NCBI RefSeq assembly: GCF_003390325.1
Contig: NZ_QUOK01000002.1
Location: 124,001-188,000, forward strand
Reading direction: 5' to 3'
DNA: 64,000 nucleotides
Source: Rhodohalobacter sp. SW132
Lineage (GTDB): Bacteria > Bacteroidota > Rhodothermia > Balneolales > Balneolaceae
Shown here in pieces: positions 9,815 to 18,610 of this stretch. The first letter of the stretch is position 1. Each line of letters starts with the position of its first letter. The translations under genes were made by a program, and so were the position numbers. A model generated the notes under the pieces. It ran no database searches. It saw only the letters and a program-made list of their open reading frames with translations, and was not told where the DNA came from.

Positions 9815-9827
9815 TGTAAAATTTACA
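9815..9827. promoter_or_regulatory. 13-bp palindrome, candidate operator
   Basis: TGTAAAATTTACA is a perfect palindrome around a single central base, in the divergent intergenic space 118 bp before the aldose 1-epimerase start. Shape and position fit a dimeric repressor or activator site. The Nudix-type regulator encoded two genes downstream is one candidate binder (inference). Confidence 0.35.
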
Positions 9828-9884
9828 CTTAAGTCACTGGCACCATTTTGAGAGATGTTTCCAGTGATTTTTTTATCAATAACT

Positions 9885-9902
9885 GAAAGGGCTTTTTTAT
9901 AA
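9885..9902 (+). promoter_or_regulatory. Leader motif GAAAGGGCTTTTTTATAA, copy 1
   Basis: The same string, minus the first two bases, recurs at 23004-23019 before SusC2, and a shorter variant occurs at 18227-18243. Here it ends 42 bp before the aldose 1-epimerase start codon. Function is unknown; see findings. Confidence 0.35.
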
Positions 9903-9944
9903 CCATACATAAGAAGCTGGAATGCATAAATAGAATATATTTAT

Positions 9945-11069
9945 ATGAATTTTAATCACTCATCACCATTTCTTACTGGATTTTTGATCCTCACACTCTT
10001 ATTTACTGGCTGCACAGAAACTGAAGAAAATGAAAGAGTAATGGAAACGAACATGGAATTATTTGGTCAGCTTGAAGATGGCCGGGACGTGCATCAGTTT
10101 ACACTGAAAAGTGATGCCGGTATTGAGGTTAAAATTATTAATTATGGTGGGATTATCACATCTCTTTACGCACCCGACAAAGATGGTGAACCGGGAAATG
10201 TAGTTCTTGGGTTTGATAATCTTGATGATTACCTGGGAGATCACCCTTATTTTGGTGCACTGATCGGCCGGTTTGGCAACCGGATTGCAGAAGGCCGGTT
10301 TGAACTGGACGGCGAAGAATACCAGCTTGCCACCAACGATGGAGAGAATCATCTACACGGCGGGGAACAGGGTTTTGATAAAGTTCTCTGGGATGCCGAA
10401 TTGGTGGATGACCAAACCCTGCAGTTAACCTATCTGAGTGAGGATGGGGAAGAGGGATATCCCGGGAATCTCGAGGTTACCGTTACATATACTCTCACCG
10501 ATAACGAGCTTGAAATTGATTATCGTGCAGAAACCGATAAGGCCACTCCGGTAAATCTGACGGCACACAGTTATTTTAACCTGACCGGGGATCCATCAAA
10601 CACCATACTCGATCACCAGTTGAAACTCAATGCTGAAAAATTTACCCCGGTAAATGAACAGCTTATCCCAACCGGCGAAATAGCTGAAGTTTCAGGAACG
10701 CCGTTTGATTTTACCGATTCTCACACTATCGGCCAGCGTATTGGGAACGTTGAAGGCGGGTACGATCACAATTTTGTTTTGGATAATGAAAATGGTGAAT
10801 TAATTCTGGCAGCTGAAGTAACGGAGTCTGAGTCGGGCCGGGTACTCTCTGTATACACAACCGAACCTGCAATTCAGTTTTACTCCGGAAATTTTCTGGA
10901 TGGTGAACTCCAAAGTCCGGATGGAGTGTCCTATGAGCAATACAGCGGGTTTTGTTTGGAACCTCAGCATTTCCCTAATTCACCCAATGAACCTTCTTTT
11001 CCATCGACCATATTGCGGCCGGGAGAGATTTATGAGACGAAAACGGTATACTCATTTTCGACTCAATAA
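9945..11069 (+). CDS. galM: Aldose 1-epimerase (mutarotase), lipoprotein form
   Basis: The enzyme interconverts alpha and beta anomers of aldoses such as galactose, glucose, xylose or arabinose. A lipobox LFTGC (Cys 23) places this 374-residue copy at a membrane outside the cytoplasm, as in many Bacteroidota. The GalM fold is clear: NYGGIITSLYAPDKDG near the start, GRFGNRIAEGRF, the His pair in NHLHGG (about 135-137), catalytic His in LTAHSYFNL (about 207), and the catalytic-base Glu in CLEPQHFPNSPNEP (about 338). It is followed after roughly 100 bp by the Nudix regulator gene. Role inferred: preparing the right anomer of imported or surface-released sugar. Confidence 0.93.
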   Translation: MNFNHSSPFLTGFLILTLLFTGCTETEENERVMETNMELFGQLEDGRDVHQFTLKSDAGIEVKIINYGGIITSLYAPDKDGEPGNVVLGFDNLDDYLGDHPYFGALIGRFGNRIAEGRFELDGEEYQLATNDGENHLHGGEQGFDKVLWDAELVDDQTLQLTYLSEDGEEGYPGNLEVTVTYTLTDNELEIDYRAETDKATPVNLTAHSYFNLTGDPSNTILDHQLKLNAEKFTPVNEQLIPTGEIAEVSGTPFDFTDSHTIGQRIGNVEGGYDHNFVLDNENGELILAAEVTESESGRVLSVYTTEPAIQFYSGNFLDGELQSPDGVSYEQYSGFCLEPQHFPNSPNEPSFPSTILRPGEIYETKTVYSFSTQ

Positions 11070-11166
11070 TAAATTTTGAAAGAAAAAAAGTGAATTGGAA
11101 AAAGGTTCTGGTTATCTCCAAACCGAGAGCCTTTTATTACCTATAAATCTAACGAATGGACTATCG

Positions 11167-11880
11167 ATGGAAGTGAATCAATATGAAGAGTATGACCGGA
11201 TTTTTGTAGCACTTGACTGTATCATTTTTGGATTCGACCGGCAAAATTTGAACTTGCTGCTGATCAAAAGAGATTTTGAGCCTGAAAAAGGGAAATGGTC
11301 ACTCATGGGGGGCTTTCTTAATAAAGATGAAAGTCTTGATGATGCCGCAAACCGAATTTTATATGAGTTAACGGGTTTGAAGAATATTTACCTCGAACAG
11401 CTTCACGGTTTCGGTTCGGTTGACCGTGATCCGGTAGATAGAACGGTCTCAATCGCCTATTACGCATTAATCAACATACATGATCACGACGAAGACCTGT
11501 CGAGCGATTACCAGGCAAAATGGTTTCCGATTGATGAAGTTCCCGACCTGATTTTCGATCATGAAGAGATGGTTGAAGCTGCAAAAGAGAGGCTTCGCTA
11601 CAAAGCATCAAATCAGCCGGTTGGATTTGAGTTGCTTCCGGATAAATTTACGCTCCCTGAACTTCAGCAGCTTTATGAAGTGATTTACGAAACCGAGTTC
11701 GACAAACGAAACTTCCGCCGCCGGATGCTTTCTATGGATGTGCTCGAAAAAACAAATGAAAAACAGAAAAAATATTCAAAAAAAGGGGCCTTTCTCTACA
11801 AGTTTAACGGTGAAAAATATGATCGTCACGTTAAAAAAGATGGTGCATCTGCGATGAAATTCAAACCCCCTAACGCCTGA
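11167..11880 (+). CDS. Nudix-domain transcriptional regulator (NrtR/AraR-like) with degenerate Nudix box
   Basis: Starting from this ATG gives 237 residues; an alternative TTG 72 bp upstream (11095) would add 24 residues that look unconserved, so I prefer the ATG. An N-terminal Nudix-like domain (about 10-140) is joined to a C-terminal winged-helix segment (about 150-215, LPELQQLYEVIYETEFDKRNFRRRML). The Nudix box GGFLNKDESLDDAANRIL keeps the first G and E, but the catalytic REUxEE core reads RILYEL, so hydrolysis is unlikely. Known: NrtR-family proteins use such inactive domains as ligand sensors; in Bacteroides the arabinose regulator AraR belongs here. The neighbouring mutarotase supports a sugar-responsive role. 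Confidence 0.85.
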   Translation: MEVNQYEEYDRIFVALDCIIFGFDRQNLNLLLIKRDFEPEKGKWSLMGGFLNKDESLDDAANRILYELTGLKNIYLEQLHGFGSVDRDPVDRTVSIAYYALINIHDHDEDLSSDYQAKWFPIDEVPDLIFDHEEMVEAAKERLRYKASNQPVGFELLPDKFTLPELQQLYEVIYETEFDKRNFRRRMLSMDVLEKTNEKQKKYSKKGAFLYKFNGEKYDRHVKKDGASAMKFKPPNA

Positions 11881-12057
11881 TTTGAGAAGTTTAAGGCGAT
11901 TAACAATAAAATAGCAGCAGTAACGTGAAATATTGTAGTTTCGGCGTCTGATAAAAATGTTTACATTATTAAATGGCTCAGTTCTGCTCAATGCTTTTAT
12001 TTGAACCCCGGAATTTAATTTGCGGCCATTACGCTGGATAATCCGATTTTTGATTTC

Positions 12058-15000
12058 ATGTCAGGTATGTATAAGATTTTTTTTGCTACACTATCGTTGA
12101 CCTTCCTTTCTCTATTTTTATTCATTGGCTGCAGCAGTGATCCTGATGAAGTATCAACAGAATCTGAAGATTACCAGCAGGCGATCTCTGATTTTTATGT
12201 GAGCCTTGGGGCGAGTGAGACCCAGGAGGCTCGTTTTGCATTCAACAAAATGAATGATGTGGCACAGGCTTTTCCACAGGAACCGGCAGCATGGGCTAAT
12301 CTGGGAGTTTACGCCATGCGCCAGGGAAATTTTGAACTTGCCGACGACCGTTTTACTGAAGCCAGGAACCTTGCACCGGATCATCCGGATATCTTATTCC
12401 TTTCCGGTTTATTTGAAAGCCGAAGGGGGGATGTTGACCGGGCTGTAGAGTTTTTGCGGGAAGCCCATCAAGCCGATCCAAACAGCGTTATGATCCAGTA
12501 TTCGCTGATAGAAGCGCTGGAACGTCAGGATGATGTGGCAAATGCTGATGAAATTCTTGAACGGATTGAATCACTTAAAAATCAGCATCCCGAAAACCAG
12601 GCGGTGCTTTTTGAAGCGGCCCGGATTGGAGCGAAAGAACAGAATGCAGAATTGCTGCAGTCCGCAATCGAGTCACTTGGAGAGTTCACCTACCTTTGGG
12701 ATGATGAAGCGGTTGAGCAGTATCGTGTAGTCAGCGAAGTGATTGAAGACCGCGATTTTTCCGAACTTAATTTTGAGCTTACATTTCTCAGAAATGCCGT
12801 TGAACCTTCCCCGGCATTTCAGCAAAATCTCAGGGAAATAAAGCTGGAACCGAATGAGGTTGGTTTCCTGATGCAGAGATTTATCACGCTCCCGATGCCC
12901 GATTTTCGAGCGGCTGATCCCGATCTCGAAACCACTTTTGCAGCCGGCGAAACCGCTGCCCCGGATCGCCGGGCTACCCTGGTTAAATCCGTGACGCTCC
13001 TTGAGGAGCTTCCGCCTTTTTCCATTTTTGTAGCCGACGGTGAACTTCACATCGATGATGATAACCGGCTTCCGTTTCCCGGTGATACGGCTGAACAGCT
13101 TCCGCCATCTGCACTTGCAGAAATCGATTACAACTATAACTTTCGCAACGATATCGCACTGGCCGGCAGCAGCGGATTCCGCTTATTTGAACAGAACAGC
13201 GACGAAACATTCAGCGATATTACCGGTCGGCTTAATCTCCCCTCATCGGTAACAGAAGGTTCTTACCGGGGTGTCTGGCCTGCCGATGTTGACCTGGATG
13301 GTGATCTCGACCTGGTTTTGGCACCGGAATCCGGATCACCGTTTGCGCTCAGAAACAATACGGATGGCACCTTTACAGAGATCAATCTCTTTGATGACGT
13401 AGAAAATGTGATCGATTTCCGCTGGGCAGATCTCGACAGCGATGGCGCTGCTGACGCACTTTTTCTCACCCGGCAAGGCGAACTGGTCATCTACAGAAAT
13501 GAACGGGGCGGAGTGATGACCCGCGTAGAGAATCTGCCGTCCGGAAATGATTTTAACGCTGTTGCGATCAGTGATATCGATGCGAATGGCGAGTTTGATG
13601 TGCTGGCCGTGCGCGGAATGGAATCCATCGAACGGGTATTTTATAACCGGGGTACGGGTGAATGGCAAACCGATACACTGGTTGATGATATCCGGATATC
13701 GCAATCCGGGAACTCTGACTTCGCTGCACTTTTCTCAGCAGATATCGATAATAACGGGAGCCTTGATATTATTTTTTCCACCGGTGATGAGACATCGGTC
13801 TGGCTGAGTGACAGCGAACGAAATTTTTCAAAGCTTGATCTCTCGCTCCCCGGCAATCTATACTCGATTTTTGATATCGATGGAAATGACCGCCTCGATC
13901 TGCTCGGTCTCGAATCGGACGGGTCGATATACGAGTTGATGAACAGCGGACCGCAGAACTATTCAGCCCGATCCATTCGTGCGCGTGCATCCGGCCTCGA
14001 GGGAGATCAGCGGATCAATTCATTTGGGATTGGGGGAGAGATGGAAATCCGGACCGGTCTTCTTTATCAGAAACAGCTTATCAGTTCGCCGATTGTACAT
14101 TTTGGTCTGGGGATACACGATGAAGCAGAAATGCTGCGGATCATCTGGCCAAACGGATCGGTTCAGGCTGAATTTGCAGAACTTGGTATGGGTTCTACCA
14201 TCTTCAACGAACAGATTTTGAAAGGATCATGCCCGTGGCTTTTCACTCATGATGGCGAGGAGCACCACTTTATTACCGATATTTTATGGCGTTCACCGCT
14301 CGGTCTGCGGATTAATGCGCAGGAAACGGCAGGAGTTATTCAAACACTCGACCGTGTACGAATTCCGGGGGATCAGCTCAATCCGGTGGATGGAATCTAT
14401 GATATTCGCATCACGGCAGAGCTTTGGGAGACCCATTTCTTTGATTATGTGAACCTGGTGGCGGTGGATCACCCCGAAGGTTCTGAAATCTTTGTGGATG
14501 AACGATTTGTATTTCCCGCACCGGACCTGTCCACCCGGGCCGTATCAAGCCCGAATCCGGTGGCCCGTGTGTTGAAACAGAATGGTGATGATGTCACCGA
14601 TACGGTAAGTAAACTGGACCGGAACTACATCAAACCGTTCAGAAAAACGAGCTACCAGGGATTGGTTGAAGAGCACTACATTGAGATCGACCTGGGAGAA
14701 GAGCCTCCCGCTGACCGCCCGCTCTACCTGGTTGCCTCGGGCTGGCTGAGACCAACCGACAGCTCGATCAATTTAGCGCTCAGCCAGGGGGATCATGAGC
14801 CTCCGGCCGGGCTGAGAGTTGAAGTATCCGACGGAAACGGCGGCTGGACTGAACTGCATGAAAATTACGGAGTGCCCGCCGGTAAAACGAAAACCATTCT
14901 GCTGGAACTCGACAACGTATTTGAAGATGCCGGTGACCGAAGGGTTCGGCTTCATACCACATCAGAAATCTACTGGGACGCTTTGATGTGGGCTGAAAAG

Positions 15001-15522
15001 CTGCCGGTTGACCAAATTACCGAAACGGAACTGCAGGCAACAAAAATGGATCTCCGTTACCGCGGATTTTCAGAGTGGAACCGTGCGAATGAGGTTTCTC
15101 CCAAAATGCCGACTTACGGTGAAATTTCAAGCACAAATCAACGTTGGAGAGATCTGGTAGGTTATCATACACGGTTTGGTGACGTAACCGAACTTTTATC
15201 CGATATTGATGATCGTTATGTTATTATGAACGCCGGGGATGAAATTGTGCTGGAATACGAAGCCATCGACGAACCGGCTCCCGGCTACACCCGAAGTTAT
15301 ATTTTTGTATCGGATGGCTGGGTGAAAGATGGAGATTACAATACCGAGGCATCCAAAACGGTAACACCGCTGCCTTACCACGGGCAGACCGATTATGATT
15401 ACCGGTCTGGGTCCACGCTTCTTGATGACCCGGTCTACCAGAAACACCGAAGCGACTGGGTGAATTATCACACCCGTTTTGTCACTCCAGAATCATTCAG
15501 ATCCGCTTTATTATTCGAATAA
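12058..15522 (+). CDS. TPR - FG-GAP - ASPIC/UnbV lipoprotein
   Basis: An 1154-residue exported protein with lipobox FIGC (Cys near 25) followed by an acidic SSDPDEVSTESED stretch typical of surface lipoproteins. Residues about 55-200 are tetratricopeptide repeats (AAWANLGVYAMRQGNFELADDRFTEARNLAPD). About 390-640 holds FG-GAP/VCBS propeller motifs (DVDLDGDLDLVLAP, DLDSDGAADALFL). An ASPIC/UnbV-like module follows at about 650-720 (FGLGIHDEAEMLRIIWPNG). A long C-terminal region of about 400 residues contains a CPWLFTHDGEEHHF stretch. The enzyme role is unknown. It is the first gene of a tight set with the CRTAC1 protein 12 bp downstream and an RnfD-like protein. The ATG at 12067 is an alternative start. 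Confidence 0.85.
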   Translation: MSGMYKIFFATLSLTFLSLFLFIGCSSDPDEVSTESEDYQQAISDFYVSLGASETQEARFAFNKMNDVAQAFPQEPAAWANLGVYAMRQGNFELADDRFTEARNLAPDHPDILFLSGLFESRRGDVDRAVEFLREAHQADPNSVMIQYSLIEALERQDDVANADEILERIESLKNQHPENQAVLFEAARIGAKEQNAELLQSAIESLGEFTYLWDDEAVEQYRVVSEVIEDRDFSELNFELTFLRNAVEPSPAFQQNLREIKLEPNEVGFLMQRFITLPMPDFRAADPDLETTFAAGETAAPDRRATLVKSVTLLEELPPFSIFVADGELHIDDDNRLPFPGDTAEQLPPSALAEIDYNYNFRNDIALAGSSGFRLFEQNSDETFSDITGRLNLPSSVTEGSYRGVWPADVDLDGDLDLVLAPESGSPFALRNNTDGTFTEINLFDDVENVIDFRWADLDSDGAADALFLTRQGELVIYRNERGGVMTRVENLPSGNDFNAVAISDIDANGEFDVLAVRGMESIERVFYNRGTGEWQTDTLVDDIRISQSGNSDFAALFSADIDNNGSLDIIFSTGDETSVWLSDSERNFSKLDLSLPGNLYSIFDIDGNDRLDLLGLESDGSIYELMNSGPQNYSARSIRARASGLEGDQRINSFGIGGEMEIRTGLLYQKQLISSPIVHFGLGIHDEAEMLRIIWPNGSVQAEFAELGMGSTIFNEQILKGSCPWLFTHDGEEHHFITDILWRSPLGLRINAQETAGVIQTLDRVRIPGDQLNPVDGIYDIRITAELWETHFFDYVNLVAVDHPEGSEIFVDERFVFPAPDLSTRAVSSPNPVARVLKQNGDDVTDTVSKLDRNYIKPFRKTSYQGLVEEHYIEIDLGEEPPADRPLYLVASGWLRPTDSSINLALSQGDHEPPAGLRVEVSDGNGGWTELHENYGVPAGKTKTILLELDNVFEDAGDRRVRLHTTSEIYWDALMWAEKLPVDQITETELQATKMDLRYRGFSEWNRANEVSPKMPTYGEISSTNQRWRDLVGYHTRFGDVTELLSDIDDRYVIMNAGDEIVLEYEAIDEPAPGYTRSYIFVSDGWVKDGDYNTEASKTVTPLPYHGQTDYDYRSGSTLLDDPVYQKHRSDWVNYHTRFVTPESFRSALLFE

Positions 15523-15534
15523 ACCGTTAGCATC

Positions 15535-17337
15535 ATGGAAAAATCAACGATTATACGAATAGGTGTGATCGCCTTTTTTTTGGCGCTTTTTGCCGTTCCT
15601 ACCGTTCTGAAACAGCTCGACAACGTTGACCTGGATCAGATGTTTGATGATCGCCAGGAAGTGATCGACCGGTACGGTTTTTTCCTCGAGGAAGCTTCTG
15701 AAGAGTTGGGAGTTCAGTTTGTGCATCAGCGGCCGGAACTCGATAAAAAAATTGAGCATATCAACCCGCAGATCGCTTCAGTGGGAGCATCGGTTTCGGT
15801 TGTAGATTTTAATAACAACGGACTGCCGGATCTCTATTTCACAAACAGCGAATACGGAACAAAAAACGCCCTCTACATGAATCTGGGTGACGGAACGTTC
15901 CGCGATGTTGCAGAAGATCTTGGTATTGCCGATATCAACACAGATGGTACAGGTGTTTCGATGGGGGCGATATGGGGGGATATCAACAACAATGGATATG
16001 AAGATCTTTTCGTGTATAAGTGGGGGCGTCCGGAGCTTTACCTGAATAATGAGGGCACGGGGTTCACCCGGGTGACTGAAAGCGCCGGTCTGCCCGATTG
16101 GGTAAATGCAAACAGTGCGGTCTGGCTTGATTACAACAACAACGGGCTGCTCGACCTTTTTGTCGCCGGGTATTACCATGAAGATGTTGATTTCTGGAAT
16201 CTGACCACCACTCGGATTATGCCTGACAGCTATGAATATGCTACAAATGGCGGGCGGAATTTTCTTTTTGAGAATCAGGGGGATGGAACCTTTGTAGATA
16301 AAACCGAAGAGCTTGGACTCAATACACGTCGGTGGACGCTGGCCGTGGCTGCTGCTGACCTCAATGATTCGGGTTATCCCGACCTGGTGATTGCAAATGA
16401 CTACGGTGTGGATGAACTTTTTATCAACGATGGTGGAAACGGTTTCATAAATGCGGGAGAAAGTGCCGGCATGGGATTTGTCCCTAAAAGCGGAATGAGC
16501 GTGGCCTTTGGCGATATTATGAACCAGGGACAGCTCGCTATTTATGTCACCAACATTTCAGAGGCTGGAGTATTGATGCAGGGTAACAATCTTTGGGTTC
16601 CAACCCGCCGCTCAACGCCTGAGCAGCTTCGGTTCAGAAATCTGGCCGGGAATATGGGTGTGGATATTGGTGAATGGGGATATGGCGGTCAGTTTATCGA
16701 CCTGAACAATAACGGCAACCTTGATCTTTATGTAGCGAACGGTTTTGTTTCGGATGAACCGGGCACAGACTACTGGTATGATTACGCAAAAGTAGTGGGC
16801 GGAAACAGAAACGTGATTATTGACGCGAACAACTGGCCGGCTATGAACGGGCGGACGTTTTCGGGATATCAGACGAACAAAATTTGGATGAACGATGGTG
16901 CGGGTCGATTTCGCGAAGTATCTGCAGCTGTGGGCGGTACCCTCGATCTGGACAGCCGTGCGATCGCCTACGCCGACCTTGATCAAAACGGGAGCCTCGA
17001 TCTGATCGTGGCCAATCAGAACGGCCCGGTGAAAATTTACAGAAACCATCAGTCCGGCAGCAACAACTGGCTCGGGCTGAAACTTGAAGGCACAAAAAGC
17101 AACCGAAGTGCGATTGGTGCGGTAGCTATCCTGCACTGGGATGGCAAACAGAAAAAGATGGTTGTATCCGGCGGGGATGCATTCAGTTCACAAAGCCAGC
17201 GATCACTCCATTTTGGGCTTGGCGGGCATGATGAAGTAGACCGTATTGAAATTCGGTGGCCATCCGGCGAAACCCAGGAGATTCACTCTCCGGAAATCAA
17301 TCTTGTACATACGATTACCGAACCGGTTGATGCATGA
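15535..17337 (+). CDS. CRTAC1-family FG-GAP/ASPIC (UnbV) protein
   Basis: A 600-residue protein with one N-terminal hydrophobic segment (about 6-25, IGVIAFFLALFAVPTVL) and no lipobox, so it is probably periplasmic and anchored. FG-GAP motifs run from about 80 to 480 (DFNNNGLPDLYF, DINNNGYEDLFV, DLDQNGSLDLIV). The C-terminal ASPIC/UnbV module is complete (about 510-590): NNWLGLKLEG, NRSAIGAVAI, and LHFGLGGHDEVDRIEIRWPSG. Known: the family takes its name from cartilage acidic protein 1, and no reaction is established for bacterial members. Its stop codon overlaps the ATG of the RnfD-like gene (ATGA), showing translational coupling and suggesting joint function with that membrane protein. Confidence 0.9.
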   Translation: MEKSTIIRIGVIAFFLALFAVPTVLKQLDNVDLDQMFDDRQEVIDRYGFFLEEASEELGVQFVHQRPELDKKIEHINPQIASVGASVSVVDFNNNGLPDLYFTNSEYGTKNALYMNLGDGTFRDVAEDLGIADINTDGTGVSMGAIWGDINNNGYEDLFVYKWGRPELYLNNEGTGFTRVTESAGLPDWVNANSAVWLDYNNNGLLDLFVAGYYHEDVDFWNLTTTRIMPDSYEYATNGGRNFLFENQGDGTFVDKTEELGLNTRRWTLAVAAADLNDSGYPDLVIANDYGVDELFINDGGNGFINAGESAGMGFVPKSGMSVAFGDIMNQGQLAIYVTNISEAGVLMQGNNLWVPTRRSTPEQLRFRNLAGNMGVDIGEWGYGGQFIDLNNNGNLDLYVANGFVSDEPGTDYWYDYAKVVGGNRNVIIDANNWPAMNGRTFSGYQTNKIWMNDGAGRFREVSAAVGGTLDLDSRAIAYADLDQNGSLDLIVANQNGPVKIYRNHQSGSNNWLGLKLEGTKSNRSAIGAVAILHWDGKQKKMVVSGGDAFSSQSQRSLHFGLGGHDEVDRIEIRWPSGETQEIHSPEINLVHTITEPVDA

Positions 17338-18185
17338 ATAAAATTGCTACAACGTTAGGATTCGACAAAGGCTTTTCCATTCCCCGGCAATATTTTGCTC
17401 CGCTTCTGATTACAGGAATTCTGCTGGCAGCCCATATCTCATTCGGTATACTCGACAGTTTTAATAAACTTCTGACAGCCATCACCGTTGCGGTTTTAAC
17501 CGAACTCGTACTGCACCGCGTGGTCACCGGGAAATTCAGAAACCTGAGCAGCGCTTACGTTTCGGGAATCAGTGCCGGGATCCTGGTACGCTCTCCGCTG
17601 CTCTGGCCATTTGCACTCTGCGCAGCCATATCAATTGCATCAAAATATGTGCTCCGGTATAAAGGGCGCCACATCTGGAATCCAACAAATTTTGGTGTTG
17701 TTGCGCTTATCATCATTGCTTCAGACAGCGCGGCAATCCTCAGTATCCAGTGGGGAAACAACATGTGGGCGATGTTTGTGATCTGGATGATCGGGCTGGT
17801 ATCCCTCTGGAAAATTAACCGGCTGAATATAGCGCTCACATATATTCTTTGTTTTACACTCTTTGCGTGGGTCAGAAGTCAGTTTACAGGTCACGTTTTT
17901 CTTGCCGAGCTCGCCCCGCTCACGGGACCGATGTATCAGCTCTTTACCCTGTTTATGCTTACAGATCCAAAAACAACTGTAAAAAGCACAAAAGGGCAAA
18001 ACCTGACCGTCGTAGCGATTGCCTTTCTTGAGATGATTTTGCGCCTGAACGAATTTATTTACGCACCGTTTTATGCTTTATTTATCATCGGGCCGATTGC
18101 TTTGATTATTGAAGATCGTATTCGGGAAAAGAAGGCGGGTAAACAAGCCGATTTAGAATCTGAAAAAAGTGCTGTGGTGTCATGA
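17334..18185 (+). CDS. Orphan RnfD/NqrB-like membrane protein
   Basis: This 283-residue polytopic protein has about eight hydrophobic helices and resembles the RnfD/NqrB subunit of ion-pumping flavin redox complexes. Supporting segments are the KGRHIWNPTNFGVV turn, a helix pair around MWAMFVIWMIGLVSLWKI, and MLTDPKTTVKS near 215, where the canonical family carries its flavin-linked Thr motif; the usual S-G-A-T form is absent here. It overlaps the upstream CRTAC1-like gene by 4 bp. None of the other Rnf/Nqr subunits lies in the window, so it is probably not part of a classical pump. Inferred: a membrane redox partner of the two ASPIC proteins. Confidence 0.75.
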   Translation: MNKIATTLGFDKGFSIPRQYFAPLLITGILLAAHISFGILDSFNKLLTAITVAVLTELVLHRVVTGKFRNLSSAYVSGISAGILVRSPLLWPFALCAAISIASKYVLRYKGRHIWNPTNFGVVALIIIASDSAAILSIQWGNNMWAMFVIWMIGLVSLWKINRLNIALTYILCFTLFAWVRSQFTGHVFLAELAPLTGPMYQLFTLFMLTDPKTTVKSTKGQNLTVVAIAFLEMILRLNEFIYAPFYALFIIGPIALIIEDRIREKKAGKQADLESEKSAVVS

Positions 18186-18226
18186 GTAAAACTCCGGAAG
18201 TTAATCCACATTTTATTTTTCTTTTT

Positions 18227-18243
18227 GAAAGGGCTTTCATATA
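18227..18243 (+). promoter_or_regulatory. Leader motif variant GAAAGGGCTTTCATATA
   Basis: Shares the GAAAGGGCTTT core with the motifs at 9885 and 23004. Here it lies 367 bp before the DUF1080 gene, from which a hairpin repeat and a dispersed repeat separate it. Confidence 0.3.
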
Positions 18244-18352
18244 GTTATGTGGTCATTTCGGGAATATGTCGAAATTCATTTCCAATCAATTTTTCATAGC
18301 TTTCACACGGTTTTCTGTTACTGTAAAAATCAGACAATATATTTTAATGAAC

Positions 18353-18378
18353 TACCTCGGGGCAGAGCCCACGAGGTA
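18353..18378. repeat. REP-like hairpin
   Basis: TACCTCG-GGGC-AGA-GCCC-A-CGAGGTA forms a near-perfect 11-bp stem with a 3-base loop. It has no T tract, so it reads better as a palindromic intergenic repeat than as a terminator for the RnfD-like operon. Confidence 0.6.
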
Positions 18379-18387
18379 TCCACTTAG

Positions 18388-18605
18388 AATCCATAACTTT
18401 TTAGTCAATATTGAGTTTATGTTGAAGTGTCCCCCTTCGAAGGGGGCAATGGGGGATGACCTGTTATTCTTAACAACTACAAATGGGCACACTTCCGAAC
18501 TCAGAGAGTCATCCCCCAGCTCTCTCCGTTCGCTTCCCCCTTCAAAGGGGGAATTTTATCCTTTCCGACCCAAAGGGTCGGGGAATTAAACCACTTTTTA
18601 TTAAA
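18388..18605. repeat. Dispersed intergenic repeat, copy 1 (218 bp)
   Basis: Begins AATCCATAA, holds the hairpin string CCCCCTTCGAAGGGGG followed by CAATGGGGGATGA, and ends with GGGGAATTAAACCACTT and TTATTAAA. The second copy is at 62514-62692. The right end stops 5 bp before the start codon of the DUF1080 gene, so the repeat provides that gene's immediate leader. Confidence 0.7.
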
Positions 18606-18610
18606 TACCA

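Larger units (their letters stand above)
9611..9944. other. Divergent intergenic region between transporter and aldose 1-epimerase
   Basis: An AT-rich 334-bp stretch without an open frame of note must hold both outward promoters. It contains a 13-bp palindrome at 9815-9827 and the leader motif GAAAGGGCTTTTTTATAA at 9885-9902. I could not assign -7/-33 elements with confidence. Confidence 0.5.

Noticed and set aside
11095-11166. TTG start extending the Nudix regulator by 24 residues
   Set aside because: The extension has no conserved features, whereas the ATG at 11167 begins right where the Nudix domain is expected.
12983-13210. Small - strand frames inside the TPR/ASPIC gene
   Set aside because: They lie wholly within a well-supported + strand gene and show no independent start signal.
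18266-18589. 107-codon frame between the RnfD-like and DUF1080 genes
   Set aside because: It runs through the hairpin and dispersed repeat, whose second copy at 62514 does not keep the frame open.
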